A stretch of DNA of 64,000 bases from Bacteroidota bacterium (GTDB taxonomy: Bacteria; Bacteroidota; Bacteroidia; Chitinophagales; Saprospiraceae), in the NCBI GenBank assembly GCA_024642705.1, contig JAHEAQ010000001.1, positions 176,225 through 240,224 of the forward strand, read 5' to 3'. The notes beneath the pieces are model-generated. The model had not been told where the DNA came from, did not search any database, and was given only the letters and a program-made list of their open reading frames with translations. Below are positions 9,309 to 19,235 of this stretch, piece by piece. How positions within the stretch are numbered: position 1 is the stretch's first letter; every line of letters starts with the position of its first letter. The position numbers and the translations under genes were made by a program.

Positions 9309-10523
9309 ATGACGAAAAATCTATTTTTATTAATCATTGGAGCATTGATTGCAAGTGTCAATATCGTCTCCGCTCAAATATACGATACAGCTCAAGGATG
9401 TTTAGTGGAAGCTCCTGGAGAGCCTTGTTTACCTAATACTTTATTGACTGCAACACCTTTCCTAAGAATAACTCCAGATGCTCGTTCGGGTGGAATGGGA
9501 GATGCTGGAATCGCCATTTCTGCCGATCCAAATGCACTACATTTCAATGCGTCTAAATTAGCTATGGTTAACAACAATTTAAGTTTATCCGCAACTTATA
9601 CGCCATGGTTGCGTCAATTGGGCTTAAATGATGTGTATTTAGCTTATTTGACAGGTTATAAAAAGATTGATGATTTATCAACTCTTGGGTTTGGAATTAG
9701 ATTCTTTTCTTTGGGAGATATTGCATTCACTGATAACGAAGGATTTCCATCTGGGAGCGGCAAGCCAAGAGAATTTGACCTTTCATTAGCTTATGCCAGA
9801 AAATTAGGTGAAAATTTCTCTGCAGCTTTTACTGCTAAATATATTTATTCCAACTTAGCAGCAGGACAGCAAATTGGCAATGACATAGAAATAACTGCAG
9901 GAACGTCATTTGCTGCTGATCTTTCGTTGACTTATATGATGCCTCTGAACGTAGGAAATTATGGTTCTGATTTAACTTTTGGACTTGCTGTAACTAATAT
10001 GGGTGCCAAAGTGACTTATACGAATGATTTAACTAAAGATTATCTTCCTGGAAACTTGGGAATTGGAGCAGCTTGGAAAATTGATTTCGATGAATACAAC
10101 ACTTTTACTATTGCAGCTGATATTAATAAATTATTAGTTCCAACACCAGTGCCTTTTCAAGATACATTAAGATATGATATAGATCCTAAAAATGGAACTC
10201 CAGATTATAAAGAAAAATCATTCTTCGGAGCTGCACTTGGCTCATTTAGTGATGCTTCTGGTGGAGTTTCAGAAGAATTTATGGAATTGTATTATTCCCT
10301 TGGTTTTGAATATTGGTATGATAACCAATTTGCTGTAAGAGCAGGATATTATTACGAAAGTCCATTAAAAGGAGACCGGCAGTTTTTAACAGTTGGTTTG
10401 GGTCTAAAATACAATGTTTTTGGAATGAATTTATCTTATTTAGTTCCAACCAATAATCGAAAAGGACCTTTAGACAATACCCTTAGATTTTCTCTTCTTT
10501 ATGATTTTGGCGATGAGGAATAA
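9309..10523 (+). CDS. porV: Type IX secretion system outer membrane shuttle protein PorV
   Basis: A 404-residue outer-membrane barrel of the FadL-like superfamily. PorV (LptO, PG27) collects cargo from the SprA translocon and delivers it to PorU. The signal peptide ends at 'VNIVSAQ' (residue 23). The family motif around 'ATPFLRITPDARSGGMGDAG' (about residues 48-67) and 'ISADPNALHFNASKLA' are diagnostic; the C-terminal strand 'GMNLSYLVPTNNRKGPLDNTLRFSLLYDF' region matches the usual barrel closure. Pairing with porU is the standard arrangement. Confidence 0.95.
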   Translation: MTKNLFLLIIGALIASVNIVSAQIYDTAQGCLVEAPGEPCLPNTLLTATPFLRITPDARSGGMGDAGIAISADPNALHFNASKLAMVNNNLSLSATYTPWLRQLGLNDVYLAYLTGYKKIDDLSTLGFGIRFFSLGDIAFTDNEGFPSGSGKPREFDLSLAYARKLGENFSAAFTAKYIYSNLAAGQQIGNDIEITAGTSFAADLSLTYMMPLNVGNYGSDLTFGLAVTNMGAKVTYTNDLTKDYLPGNLGIGAAWKIDFDEYNTFTIAADINKLLVPTPVPFQDTLRYDIDPKNGTPDYKEKSFFGAALGSFSDASGGVSEEFMELYYSLGFEYWYDNQFAVRAGYYYESPLKGDRQFLTVGLGLKYNVFGMNLSYLVPTNNRKGPLDNTLRFSLLYDFGDEE

Positions 10524-10573
10524 TAAATTATGGATATAGTTAAAGTAGCATAAAATAACAATTTATCATATAC

Positions 10574-10612
10574 AAGAAAAGCAGTAAGTTTAAATTTACT
10601 GCTTTTCTTTTG
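10574..10612 (+). terminator. Rho-independent terminator after porV
   Basis: A perfect 14-base stem (AAGAAAAGCAGTAA at 10574-10587 with its complement at 10596-10609), an 8-base loop, and TTTT continuing at the 3' side. It lies 50 bases past the porV stop. The AT-rich arms could also act toward the minus strand, downstream of rnpB. Confidence 0.8.
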
Positions 10613-10659
10613 GGGTTAAAAGGTCTACTTAGTTGTAAAAGCTAAATATTGAATATATC

Positions 10660-10692
10660 AAGAAAAAGTGGTAGCCCATAGGCCACCACTTA
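10660..10692 (-). terminator. Terminator of the RNase P RNA gene
   Basis: On the minus strand AAGTGGTGGCC and GGCTACCACTT form an 11-base stem (one G-T wobble) around a short loop, followed by TTTTTC. It follows directly after the conserved 3' end of rnpB. Confidence 0.8.
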
Positions 10693-11063
10693 TCATAATT
10701 GTAAGCCGGATTCTGTTCACATTTCTGTGTTCTATCATTTATCTTGTCTTCAACATCGTTGAAGATCTTAGCTGCCTACCCCTTCTAGTATCTTTCGAAG
10801 TAAAACGAGAAATCTTACTGGCTAAGCCAACTAGAATGTACATGACATTTCAACCTGCGAGGTTTATCTACATTTTTCATTACTGAAAAAGTTGTGCGCT
10901 CTTACCGCACATTTTCACCCTTATCCCACCAAAAGTGAGACGGTATATTTTCTGTGACACTTTCTGTATATCTTTTCAAAGATACCCCATTAATTAGATG
11001 GCGCAGTACTCTACGTTGTCCGGACTTTCCTCCCCATATTACTATGCAGCGATAGAAAATTAT
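10693..11063 (-). ncRNA. rnpB: RNase P RNA, bacterial class A
   Basis: The catalytic RNA that matures tRNA 5' ends. Read on the minus strand it holds the two near-invariant segments: GAGGAAAGTCCGGAC near the 5' end (about 11018-11032) and ACAGAATCCGGCTTAC at the 3' end (about 10701-10716), which together form the P4 core. The CTATCGCTGCATAG hairpin right at the 5' side fits helix P3. The length of about 370 nt is normal for class A. The 5' end is inferred from the -7 box at 11071-11078; the 3' end from the terminator just beyond. Exact ends may be off by several bases. Confidence 0.92.
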
Positions 11064-11070
11064 GACGATA

Positions 11071-11105
11071 CAAATTTAGTCAATGCAAGTTCAGAAAGCT
11101 ACAAA
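11071..11105 (-). promoter_or_regulatory. Promoter of rnpB
   Basis: TAAATTTG (11071-11078, minus strand) fits the -7 box; TTTG (11102-11105) is a -33 candidate with a 23-base spacer. Transcription would begin near 11063. Confidence 0.5.
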
Positions 11106-11328
11106 ATAGACTTTAATTATATTCAATTTTAAAATTTAGAAGAATCATGGTTTAAATTCAAATCGGTTATCTCAATATTTAGCAAGCAATTTCCAACTTC
11201 TATTTTTATATAAATTATTACATAATACAAAAAGAATAAATACATTTTCATATTAAATTTATCTTTAATGTATATTATTCTTATTTTTATCCTATTGAAT
11301 TATAATTATATATTAGGAAGAAAGAAAA

Positions 11329-14115
11329 TTGCAAAATTTAATCAATCAAAAAATCATTAAATCATTATTTGGTTACTTAACCATCTTAATAACCATTTTA
11401 AGCTTTACAGGAATTGCCCAATGGACTATAATTAAGTCTGGTTTTAATTACGATTTTGAGAATCTAATGACACTAGATATAAAGAGTTATTTGAGCTTAG
11501 TAGGACTTGTAAGTCTTCTAATTTTACAGTTTTATTTTACATATATAGTAAACATAAAAATCAAGAACTTAGGTCTTAACAATTGGACAAGATTTTCTTG
11601 TTTAATTTTATCTGTCTTATTAAGCATTCCTTTGTATTATTTTCTAAATTTTGATGTCCCAGCATTTCCTTTTTATCTTTCTATTGCTAGCTTTTTATTT
11701 TTGGCAGATTTATTTATTGACAAACGAGAAACGAGTATTATCTGGATAATTTTTTGGATGATCACGTTATGCAGTTTTTCTGCAATTCTATTGTTCAATA
11801 ACTATCTAAAATTTGATCAAAATAAAAAACTAAAATTCGCCAGAACTTTAATCAATGAAAAAGATCCTTCTTTTGTAGACCAATTAAATGCTTTTGATCA
11901 ATTATTGGATGATAAAAAAGTGATGCAATTTTTGGATTCAATTCCATATCCTTTTAAAATCCACAAAGTTGAGTTTACTCAAGTAATTTCAGAAATATTA
12001 CAGGATTTTGAAAGCCTTGATACCAAAAGCAAACCAATATTTAATGCATATGATAAGTATAATAATTCAATGGTCTATGATCAATTTACGACCAAAGCCT
12101 TCTATGATGAATTCAAAAGAAATAATATCCCAGTAGATCAAAATATTTATTTTGATCCTGTAACAAATATTTACGTTTTAAAAAAGTCTCAAATTGTCAA
12201 AGATCACCCAGATGGGCCATTCTCCATTTATTTTGAATTTTTGCCTAATGATAAATTTGACAATCCAGCCAAATTACTTACCCATACCTATCAAAAATAT
12301 CATGAGGAGCCTGATTATGGAGTGTATGTAAATGGAATTCTGAAAGAAACCAATGGATATCATTTCAACAAGAATAGTGATAAGGATAAAAATCTCAAGC
12401 CTGAAGAATATCTTGTCTATAATGAGAAAGATATTGCAAATCTCATTTATAAGTTCGACAATAGAACTTCAATCCATTTGCAAAGCAAATTTGCTAAAAT
12501 AATAAAGCCTATCTCCCTGTTCTCTTTTCTTTTTATTTTAATGGGATTAATGCTGAGTATTATTGCTTTAATAAATACTAAATGGCAATTTCTACCTGAT
12601 CAATTTCTAATCAAATTAAGTAATATTTCATCATTAAGACGAAGAATTCAGTTGTCTGTTATAGTTCTAAGTATTCTCTCATTTGTCGCGATTGGAATTG
12701 TTACCATATTCTATTTTAGATACCTTTCAGAAGAATATGATAATGATCTCATTAGAGAAAAAAATATTGCTATAACTGCAGATGTCTCAGCTAGGTTGCA
12801 AAATATTGAACAGGAAAGAAATGCACTGAGTAAGTTAGAAACAAGTATACATGATATATCTTCAACGCATCAAATAGATATTCATTTATTCAAAAGCGAT
12901 GGGACTTTAATAAATTCATCTGCCCCGAAATTATTCGAACTAGGATTTGCACCTAGTATATTGAACCAAGGGTTAGTGAATCTTTTGTCAGAAAATAATG
13001 GCGTTTATAGAAATCCAAATCTTGAAAAAATTGGTGATTTATCTATTATCAATGTATTTATACCAATAAAATACAGCGATCATAATGAAAATTTAGCTTA
13101 TATACAACTTTTGCATGCACCTCAGATTAAGACACAAAATAACGTTACTGATTTTGTCGGAACCCTTCTAAATGTCTACGTTTTTCTTTTTTTACTTGCA
13201 GGAGCAATTGCCTTAGCGGTCGCAAATTCAATTACCAGACCAATTGTGGTTTTAGGGGAACAGATAAAGAACTTCAAACTAGGAAGAAAAAATAAAAAAC
13301 TTGAATGGGACTCTGAAGATGAACTTGGGGAATTAATTAGGAATTATAATAACATGGCAGTTCAACTAGATGAATCTGCTCAGTTAATAGCAAAAACTGA
13401 AAGAGACAGTGCGTGGAGGGAAATGGCCAAGCAAGTGGCCCATGAAATAAAAAATCCACTGACTCCAATGAAATTAAGTATTCAATACATGCAACGTGCT
13501 ATTGATTCTAGTCCCAATACAATCGAACTTGTTAATAGAGTTTCAAATACCTTAATTGAACAAATTGACAATTTATCTCAAATTGCTTCAGAATTCTCGA
13601 ACTTTGGTACAATGCCTCAAGGTAATAACCAAAAAATAATTTTGAATGAAATTGTAGAAACCATTCATGATCTTTTTAGAAAAAGAGACGACATGGATAT
13701 TTTTATGACAGAGCCTTTAGATGAGATTTATGTTTTTGCAGATCGCAATCATTTGATTAGAATCCTTAACAATATTGTTAAAAATGCAATTCAATCTATT
13801 CCAACTGAAAGAAAAGGTAGAATAGATTTAAAGCTTTACAAAAAAAATGGTATTGCTGTTATTGAAGTGGAGGACAATGGTGTTGGTATAGCTGAAGAAA
13901 TGAAATCTAAAGTATTTACTCCAAATTTTACAACCAAAAGCAGTGGAACCGGATTGGGGCTTGCTATAGCTGCCAATATGATAGAATCGTTCAATGGAAA
14001 AATAAAGTTTACCACAATACCAGAAAAAGGAACACGGTTTTATATTGAAATTCCGTTAATGCATATTAAAGATAATTTCGAAAATGTAGAAAGAGTCAGT
14101 TTGGAAATAAACTAA
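11329..14115 (+). CDS. Orphan sensor histidine kinase, NtrY-like
   Basis: A 928-residue membrane kinase. The N-terminal 160 residues hold about five membrane segments, two more lie near 398-418 and 443-466, and a last one near 613-633 leads into a HAMP domain (about 634-685, 'ANSITRPIVVLGEQIKNF'). The phosphoacceptor is His705 in 'VAHEIKNPLTPMKLSIQYMQ', with the NP-LTPMKLS pattern typical of NtrY-like kinases. The ATPase domain follows with the N box 'NNIVKNAIQSI', 'VEDNGVGI' and 'FTTKSSGTGLGLAIA'. The long extracytoplasmic regions suggest an envelope or ligand signal, unknown. There is no receiver domain and no adjacent response regulator. The start is TTG, preceded by a purine-rich AGGAAGAAAG. 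Confidence 0.88.
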   Translation: MQNLINQKIIKSLFGYLTILITILSFTGIAQWTIIKSGFNYDFENLMTLDIKSYLSLVGLVSLLILQFYFTYIVNIKIKNLGLNNWTRFSCLILSVLLSIPLYYFLNFDVPAFPFYLSIASFLFLADLFIDKRETSIIWIIFWMITLCSFSAILLFNNYLKFDQNKKLKFARTLINEKDPSFVDQLNAFDQLLDDKKVMQFLDSIPYPFKIHKVEFTQVISEILQDFESLDTKSKPIFNAYDKYNNSMVYDQFTTKAFYDEFKRNNIPVDQNIYFDPVTNIYVLKKSQIVKDHPDGPFSIYFEFLPNDKFDNPAKLLTHTYQKYHEEPDYGVYVNGILKETNGYHFNKNSDKDKNLKPEEYLVYNEKDIANLIYKFDNRTSIHLQSKFAKIIKPISLFSFLFILMGLMLSIIALINTKWQFLPDQFLIKLSNISSLRRRIQLSVIVLSILSFVAIGIVTIFYFRYLSEEYDNDLIREKNIAITADVSARLQNIEQERNALSKLETSIHDISSTHQIDIHLFKSDGTLINSSAPKLFELGFAPSILNQGLVNLLSENNGVYRNPNLEKIGDLSIINVFIPIKYSDHNENLAYIQLLHAPQIKTQNNVTDFVGTLLNVYVFLFLLAGAIALAVANSITRPIVVLGEQIKNFKLGRKNKKLEWDSEDELGELIRNYNNMAVQLDESAQLIAKTERDSAWREMAKQVAHEIKNPLTPMKLSIQYMQRAIDSSPNTIELVNRVSNTLIEQIDNLSQIASEFSNFGTMPQGNNQKIILNEIVETIHDLFRKRDDMDIFMTEPLDEIYVFADRNHLIRILNNIVKNAIQSIPTERKGRIDLKLYKKNGIAVIEVEDNGVGIAEEMKSKVFTPNFTTKSSGTGLGLAIAANMIESFNGKIKFTTIPEKGTRFYIEIPLMHIKDNFENVERVSLEIN

Positions 14116-14251
14116 AATAAATTAGATCACAAAAAAGATAAATTGTTTCCAAATAATTAGTAATCCTTAATTCTTTCCAATTTAAATTATAATCGCCACT
14201 AAAATTTTATGTGTAATTTTCTTATGCATAAATATTTTATATATTTACAAA

Positions 14252-14602
14252 ATGATTTCAAATGAACATTTTAAAGGCAATATAAACTCTATCATCTTGC
14301 ACTTACTAAGCGAGCATCCTGAACTTTATGGATATGAAATATGTCAACTGGTAAAAGTAAAGACATCTGGTGAGATTTATTTTACTGAAGGTGCTATCTA
14401 TCCTTCCTTGCATAAACTCGAAAATAAAAAATTTATTAAATCTCGCAAAGAAATTTTCAATGGTAGAACACGAAAATACTATTCACTAACTGAAAATGGA
14501 TTAGTCGAATCAAACAAACTAATTGGATCTTTAAATAGTTTAATAACGGCAATGTCTGCAATATTTGGAAATAAACTAAACCCCACTTATGAAGCTAAAT
14601 AA
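14252..14602 (+). CDS. PadR-family transcriptional regulator
   Basis: A 116-residue winged-helix protein. The order 'ILHLLSEHPELYGYEI', 'FTEGAIYPSLHKLENKKFI' and 'GRTRKYYSLTENG' is the PadR signature (recognition helix and the beta-wing). PadR proteins are dimeric repressors that usually respond to small molecules and control adjacent membrane or detoxification genes. The last 14 bases overlap the start of the M23 peptidase gene, so both are almost certainly one transcript and translationally coupled. Confidence 0.9.
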   Translation: MISNEHFKGNINSIILHLLSEHPELYGYEICQLVKVKTSGEIYFTEGAIYPSLHKLENKKFIKSRKEIFNGRTRKYYSLTENGLVESNKLIGSLNSLITAMSAIFGNKLNPTYEAK

Positions 14603-15347
14603 TCACCAAGTAGACATTATTTCAAAAATGCTTATAAAAACGTTAAAAGTTTCAAAAAGAAATTTTCAAGAAATCCTCGATCATTATTGCGAAACAATCG
14701 AAAGATCTGTATCCGTTAATAAAAATACATTTGAAAAAGTTATGGAAGAAACTTTTGACAATTTGAACAAATCTGAAATCAAAAAAATAAATAAAAAACT
14801 CAATACTCTATATTTTAGGAATTATGCTTTTAAAAGTCTTCTAATCTTAGGTCTAATATTTTTATTCTTATTTTTCTATATCACAATTTTTAATAAATCG
14901 AATAACCCTGAGCAAAATAATATTAAAGAAATACCAACTTTTGAAATTATGGATACCATAAATATTTGGCCTCTGAAAAACAATCTATATGTAAGTTCAA
15001 AATTTGGAAATAGAATACATCCATTTTATAAAGTTGAAAAATTTCACAACGGTATTGATATTCCTGCAAAGGAATATGAACGAGTTTTTTCAATTGCAAA
15101 TGGGATTGTAATTAATGCAGGATATTCTGACTTAAAAGGAAATTATATTGAAATCCAACACAACGAAATATTTCAATCCATTTATTTTCATTTATCTGAA
15201 ATAGATGTAAAAATTAACGATAAAATTGAAGTTAGACAACAGATTGGCAAAGTAGGATCAGGTAATTTGAACAATCAATCTCACTTGCATTTCGAAATTA
15301 AAAAAAATGGAACAAATGTTGATCCTTTATTATATATTAGAGCATAA
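14589..15347 (+). CDS. Membrane-anchored M23 (LytM-type) peptidase coupled to PadR
   Basis: 252 residues: a cytoplasmic N-terminal helical region (1-80), one membrane segment at about 81-101, and an extracytoplasmic M23 peptidase domain at about 128-250. Metal ligands of the family are present: His153 and Asp157 in 'FHNGIDIP', the catalytic His201 in 'YFHLS', and His234 in 'SHLHFEI'. M23 enzymes with all ligands cut peptidoglycan cross-links. The N-terminal helical segment resembles the short sensor-like regions that accompany PadR genes, which suggests a regulatory tie between wall cleavage and the repressor; that link is inferred from gene overlap only. Confidence 0.85.
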   Translation: MKLNNHQVDIISKMLIKTLKVSKRNFQEILDHYCETIERSVSVNKNTFEKVMEETFDNLNKSEIKKINKKLNTLYFRNYAFKSLLILGLIFLFLFFYITIFNKSNNPEQNNIKEIPTFEIMDTINIWPLKNNLYVSSKFGNRIHPFYKVEKFHNGIDIPAKEYERVFSIANGIVINAGYSDLKGNYIEIQHNEIFQSIYFHLSEIDVKINDKIEVRQQIGKVGSGNLNNQSHLHFEIKKNGTNVDPLLYIRA

Positions 15348-15367
15348 TTAGCCCAAAAAATCAATTA

Positions 15368-16603
15368 ATGAAAATAGTATTAGCCTCATTGTTTTTCCTT
15401 TTATGCTGTGGTTTACCATTTCTATTAAGTTCCAAAAAAACAGAACCTATCCAGCCAAAAGAGGAAACAACCAAAATAGCTAAGGATGAATTTAGTTTCA
15501 AAGATGATTTAAAATACAATATTGACACCTTATTTCAGAATGCATATGACAGGGATAAATTTGCTGGTGCTGCAGTTTCAATTGTTTATAGGGATTCAGT
15601 TATTTATACCAATTATTTTGGGACAAGAAGTTCTGAAAGCAAAAAACTTATCAATAAAGAAACAGTATTTAGAATTGGCTCCTTATCAAAAGGATTTTCT
15701 GGAATTTTAGCCGGTATGCTTGTAAAAGAAGGTTATATAGAATGGGACACTAAATTAACAGAATGCATGCCTAATTTTCAATTGAGTAATGAAAAATATG
15801 CTCAGCAAATTACATTTTCACATTTACTTTCTCATTCTGCAGGATTTCCCTATCATAGTTTCACAAATCTAGTGGAAGATGGTTTAAGTTTGGAATCAAT
15901 AATGGGAGAATTCAAAAAACTTAAAAACATAGATTTACCAGGAACAACATACAGTTATCAAAATGCAGCTTTCTCTATAAATGGCCTAATGGTAGAAAAA
16001 GAAACTGGTGAGTCATACACTGATTTGATGCGAAAAAAAATTTTCGAGCCATTGAATATGAGAAATACTTCATATTCCTATGAAGATTTTATTTCGGGTT
16101 CAAACTATGCCTTTCCCCAGCATCTAAAAACTAGTGGGTGGCAAAATGATCCAATTAATAAAAAATATTATAATGCTGTCCCTGCAGGAGGAATAAATAC
16201 TAGCATTGGAGATATGACAAAATGGATGAAACTTTTACTTGGAAATTATCCTGAACTTATCACTCAAAATACTATTAATGAAGTTTTCACCCCAATAGTA
16301 GATACAAAAGTTAACCACAAGTATTATAAATATTGGTCAAATTTTGATCATTCATATTATGGAAGAGGTTGGAGAATCCTAACATTCAGCTCAAATTCAG
16401 GGACGAATACAGATACTTTAATCCATCATGGAGGCCAAGTAAATGGTTTTAGGAGTGAAATAGCTATTCATCCAAAAGAAAAATTTGGAATTTGTGTTTT
16501 ATTTAATAGCTCTTCTGAACTAACAAAAACTTGCATTCCTTATATACTTGAACAAAGCAGAGCAAATTTAATTATCAAAGACAAAATAAAACTTGACAAT
16601 TAA
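15368..16603 (+). CDS. Serine hydrolase, beta-lactamase class C / penicillin-binding family
   Basis: A 411-residue exported enzyme with an N-terminal hydrophobic segment (about 3-21, containing a Cys-Cys-Gly stretch that might be a lipobox). The active-site set is complete: Ser105-Leu-Ser-Lys108 in 'IGSLSKGF', Tyr197-Gln-Asn199 in 'YSYQNAAF', and the third element 'HHGGQVNGF'. Members hydrolyse D-Ala peptides, esters or beta-lactams, and substrate cannot be read from sequence. The gene starts 20 bases after the M23 peptidase stop, so a three-gene envelope operon with PadR is likely. Confidence 0.87.
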   Translation: MKIVLASLFFLLCCGLPFLLSSKKTEPIQPKEETTKIAKDEFSFKDDLKYNIDTLFQNAYDRDKFAGAAVSIVYRDSVIYTNYFGTRSSESKKLINKETVFRIGSLSKGFSGILAGMLVKEGYIEWDTKLTECMPNFQLSNEKYAQQITFSHLLSHSAGFPYHSFTNLVEDGLSLESIMGEFKKLKNIDLPGTTYSYQNAAFSINGLMVEKETGESYTDLMRKKIFEPLNMRNTSYSYEDFISGSNYAFPQHLKTSGWQNDPINKKYYNAVPAGGINTSIGDMTKWMKLLLGNYPELITQNTINEVFTPIVDTKVNHKYYKYWSNFDHSYYGRGWRILTFSSNSGTNTDTLIHHGGQVNGFRSEIAIHPKEKFGICVLFNSSSELTKTCIPYILEQSRANLIIKDKIKLDN

Positions 16604-16655
16604 ATATTTCCTTGTCTTATTATATCTTTAAAAATTAAGTGACCAATTTATTGAA

Positions 16656-17531
16656 TTAGTTCGAAAGAATTCTTTTCATTGTTATTCCAATATCAGCTGG
16701 AGAATATACAACATGGATTCCACATTCTTCCATAATTTTCATCTTTGCTTCTGCAGTGTCATCTTTGCCACCGACAATAGCTCCAGCATGACCCATAGTT
16801 CTTCCTTTGGGTGCAGTTTGGCCCGCAATAAATCCTACCACTGGTTTTTTATTTCCAGTTTCCTTAATGTATTGAGATGCAAGAGCTTCATAATTTCCGC
16901 CAATTTCACCAATCATTACAATTCCAAGAGTTTCTGGATCGTTCATAAACAATTCGATTGCTTCTTTTGTAGGAGTTCCAACAATTGGGTCCCCACCAAT
17001 TCCTATAGCTGTGGATATACCAAGACCTGCTTTTACGATCTGGTCTGCAGCTTCATAAGTTAGTGTTCCTGATTTAGAAACTACACCAATATTTCCCTTT
17101 TTGAAGACAAAGCCAGGCATAATTCCCACTTTTGCTTCACCAGGAGTGATAACTCCTGGACAGTTCGGACCTACCAATGTACAGTCTTTATCATTCAAAT
17201 AATTTCTAACTTTTATCATATCCTGAACAGGAATGCCTTCAGTAATGCAAATTATTACTTTTATACCAGCCTCGGCAGCTTCCATGATTGCATCACCAGC
17301 AAAAGCAGGTGGTACAAAAATAATAGAGGTATCAGCACCCAAATCTTTTACAGCGTCTGCAACTGTATTTTTTACTGGTTTACCCAAGTGTTCCGTGCCC
17401 CCTTTGCCAGGAGTAACACCGCCAACAATGTTAGTTCCATATTCAATCATCTGTTCTGCATGGAATGTTCCTTCTTTTCCAGTAAAACCTTGGACAATTA
17501 TTTTTGATCCTTTATTAACCAATACACTCAT
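16656..17531 (-). CDS. sucD: Succinate--CoA ligase (ADP-forming) subunit alpha
   Basis: TCA-cycle enzyme subunit that carries the CoA-binding domain and the phosphorylated histidine. Visible landmarks are 'GSKIIVQGFTGKEGTFHAEQM', 'GGVTPGKGG', 'TLVGPNCPGVITPGE', 'VSKSGTLTYEAADQI' and the active-site His248 in 'GRTMGHAGAIVGG'. The length of 291 is standard. The partner sucC is not in the window. It lies 7 bases after ftsB-like and is probably transcribed with it. Confidence 0.97.
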   Translation of the reverse strand: MSVLVNKGSKIIVQGFTGKEGTFHAEQMIEYGTNIVGGVTPGKGGTEHLGKPVKNTVADAVKDLGADTSIIFVPPAFAGDAIMEAAEAGIKVIICITEGIPVQDMIKVRNYLNDKDCTLVGPNCPGVITPGEAKVGIMPGFVFKKGNIGVVSKSGTLTYEAADQIVKAGLGISTAIGIGGDPIVGTPTKEAIELFMNDPETLGIVMIGEIGGNYEALASQYIKETGNKKPVVGFIAGQTAPKGRTMGHAGAIVGGKDDTAEAKMKIMEECGIHVVYSPADIGITMKRILSN

Positions 17532-17538
17532 AATCTTT

Positions 17539-17844
17539 TCAGTTTTTTTCTATGATAAAAACATCTTCATTGTTTTTATGTAAATAGTATTTTTCACGGC
17601 CGTATTTTTCTTGGTTTGATTCAAGATCATACTTTTCTTTTTTTGCATCCTCAATATCAATTTTGAGCTGAGCATATTCTTGCTCCAATTTTGCAGTTGT
17701 TTTATTCAATTTTGCTTGAGCAAAGAAATTATACTTATCAAAAAATAATAACCATCCAACAAATACAATTGTGGTTAATGTATATTTATTGATCCACCTT
17801 AAATTAAAAAAACGGACGCTTGCGAATGTAGTTTTCTTTTTCAT
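17539..17844 (-). CDS. Septum formation initiator, FtsB/DivIC family
   Basis: A 101-residue bitopic protein: a basic N-terminus, one membrane segment (about 22-36, 'LTTIVFVGWLLFF'), then a coiled coil (about 44-80, 'NKTTAKLEQEYAQLKIDIEDAK') and a short C-terminal part 'KYGREKYYLHKNNEDVFII', where 'REKY' and 'EDVF(I/V)IE' are typical of Bacteroidota FtsB-like proteins. FtsB works with FtsL and FtsQ to activate septal wall synthesis. It sits directly downstream of eno, an order common in many bacteria. Confidence 0.85.
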   Translation of the reverse strand: MKKKTTFASVRFFNLRWINKYTLTTIVFVGWLLFFDKYNFFAQAKLNKTTAKLEQEYAQLKIDIEDAKKEKYDLESNQEKYGREKYYLHKNNEDVFIIEKN

Positions 17845-17922
17845 CCTTAATCATTTATGTATAAAGATAATTGATTATCTAAGAATAATACAACCGTTCC
17901 TAAAATAATCTTTTAATATCTA

Positions 17923-19224
<1,302 letters not shown>

Positions 19225-19235
19225 TTAATAACTTT

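Noticed and set aside
10668-10886. A 72-codon plus-strand reading frame in the region after porV
   Set aside because: It lies on the opposite strand of the RNase P RNA gene and its terminator, whose conserved segments are unmistakable; the protein has no recognisable features.
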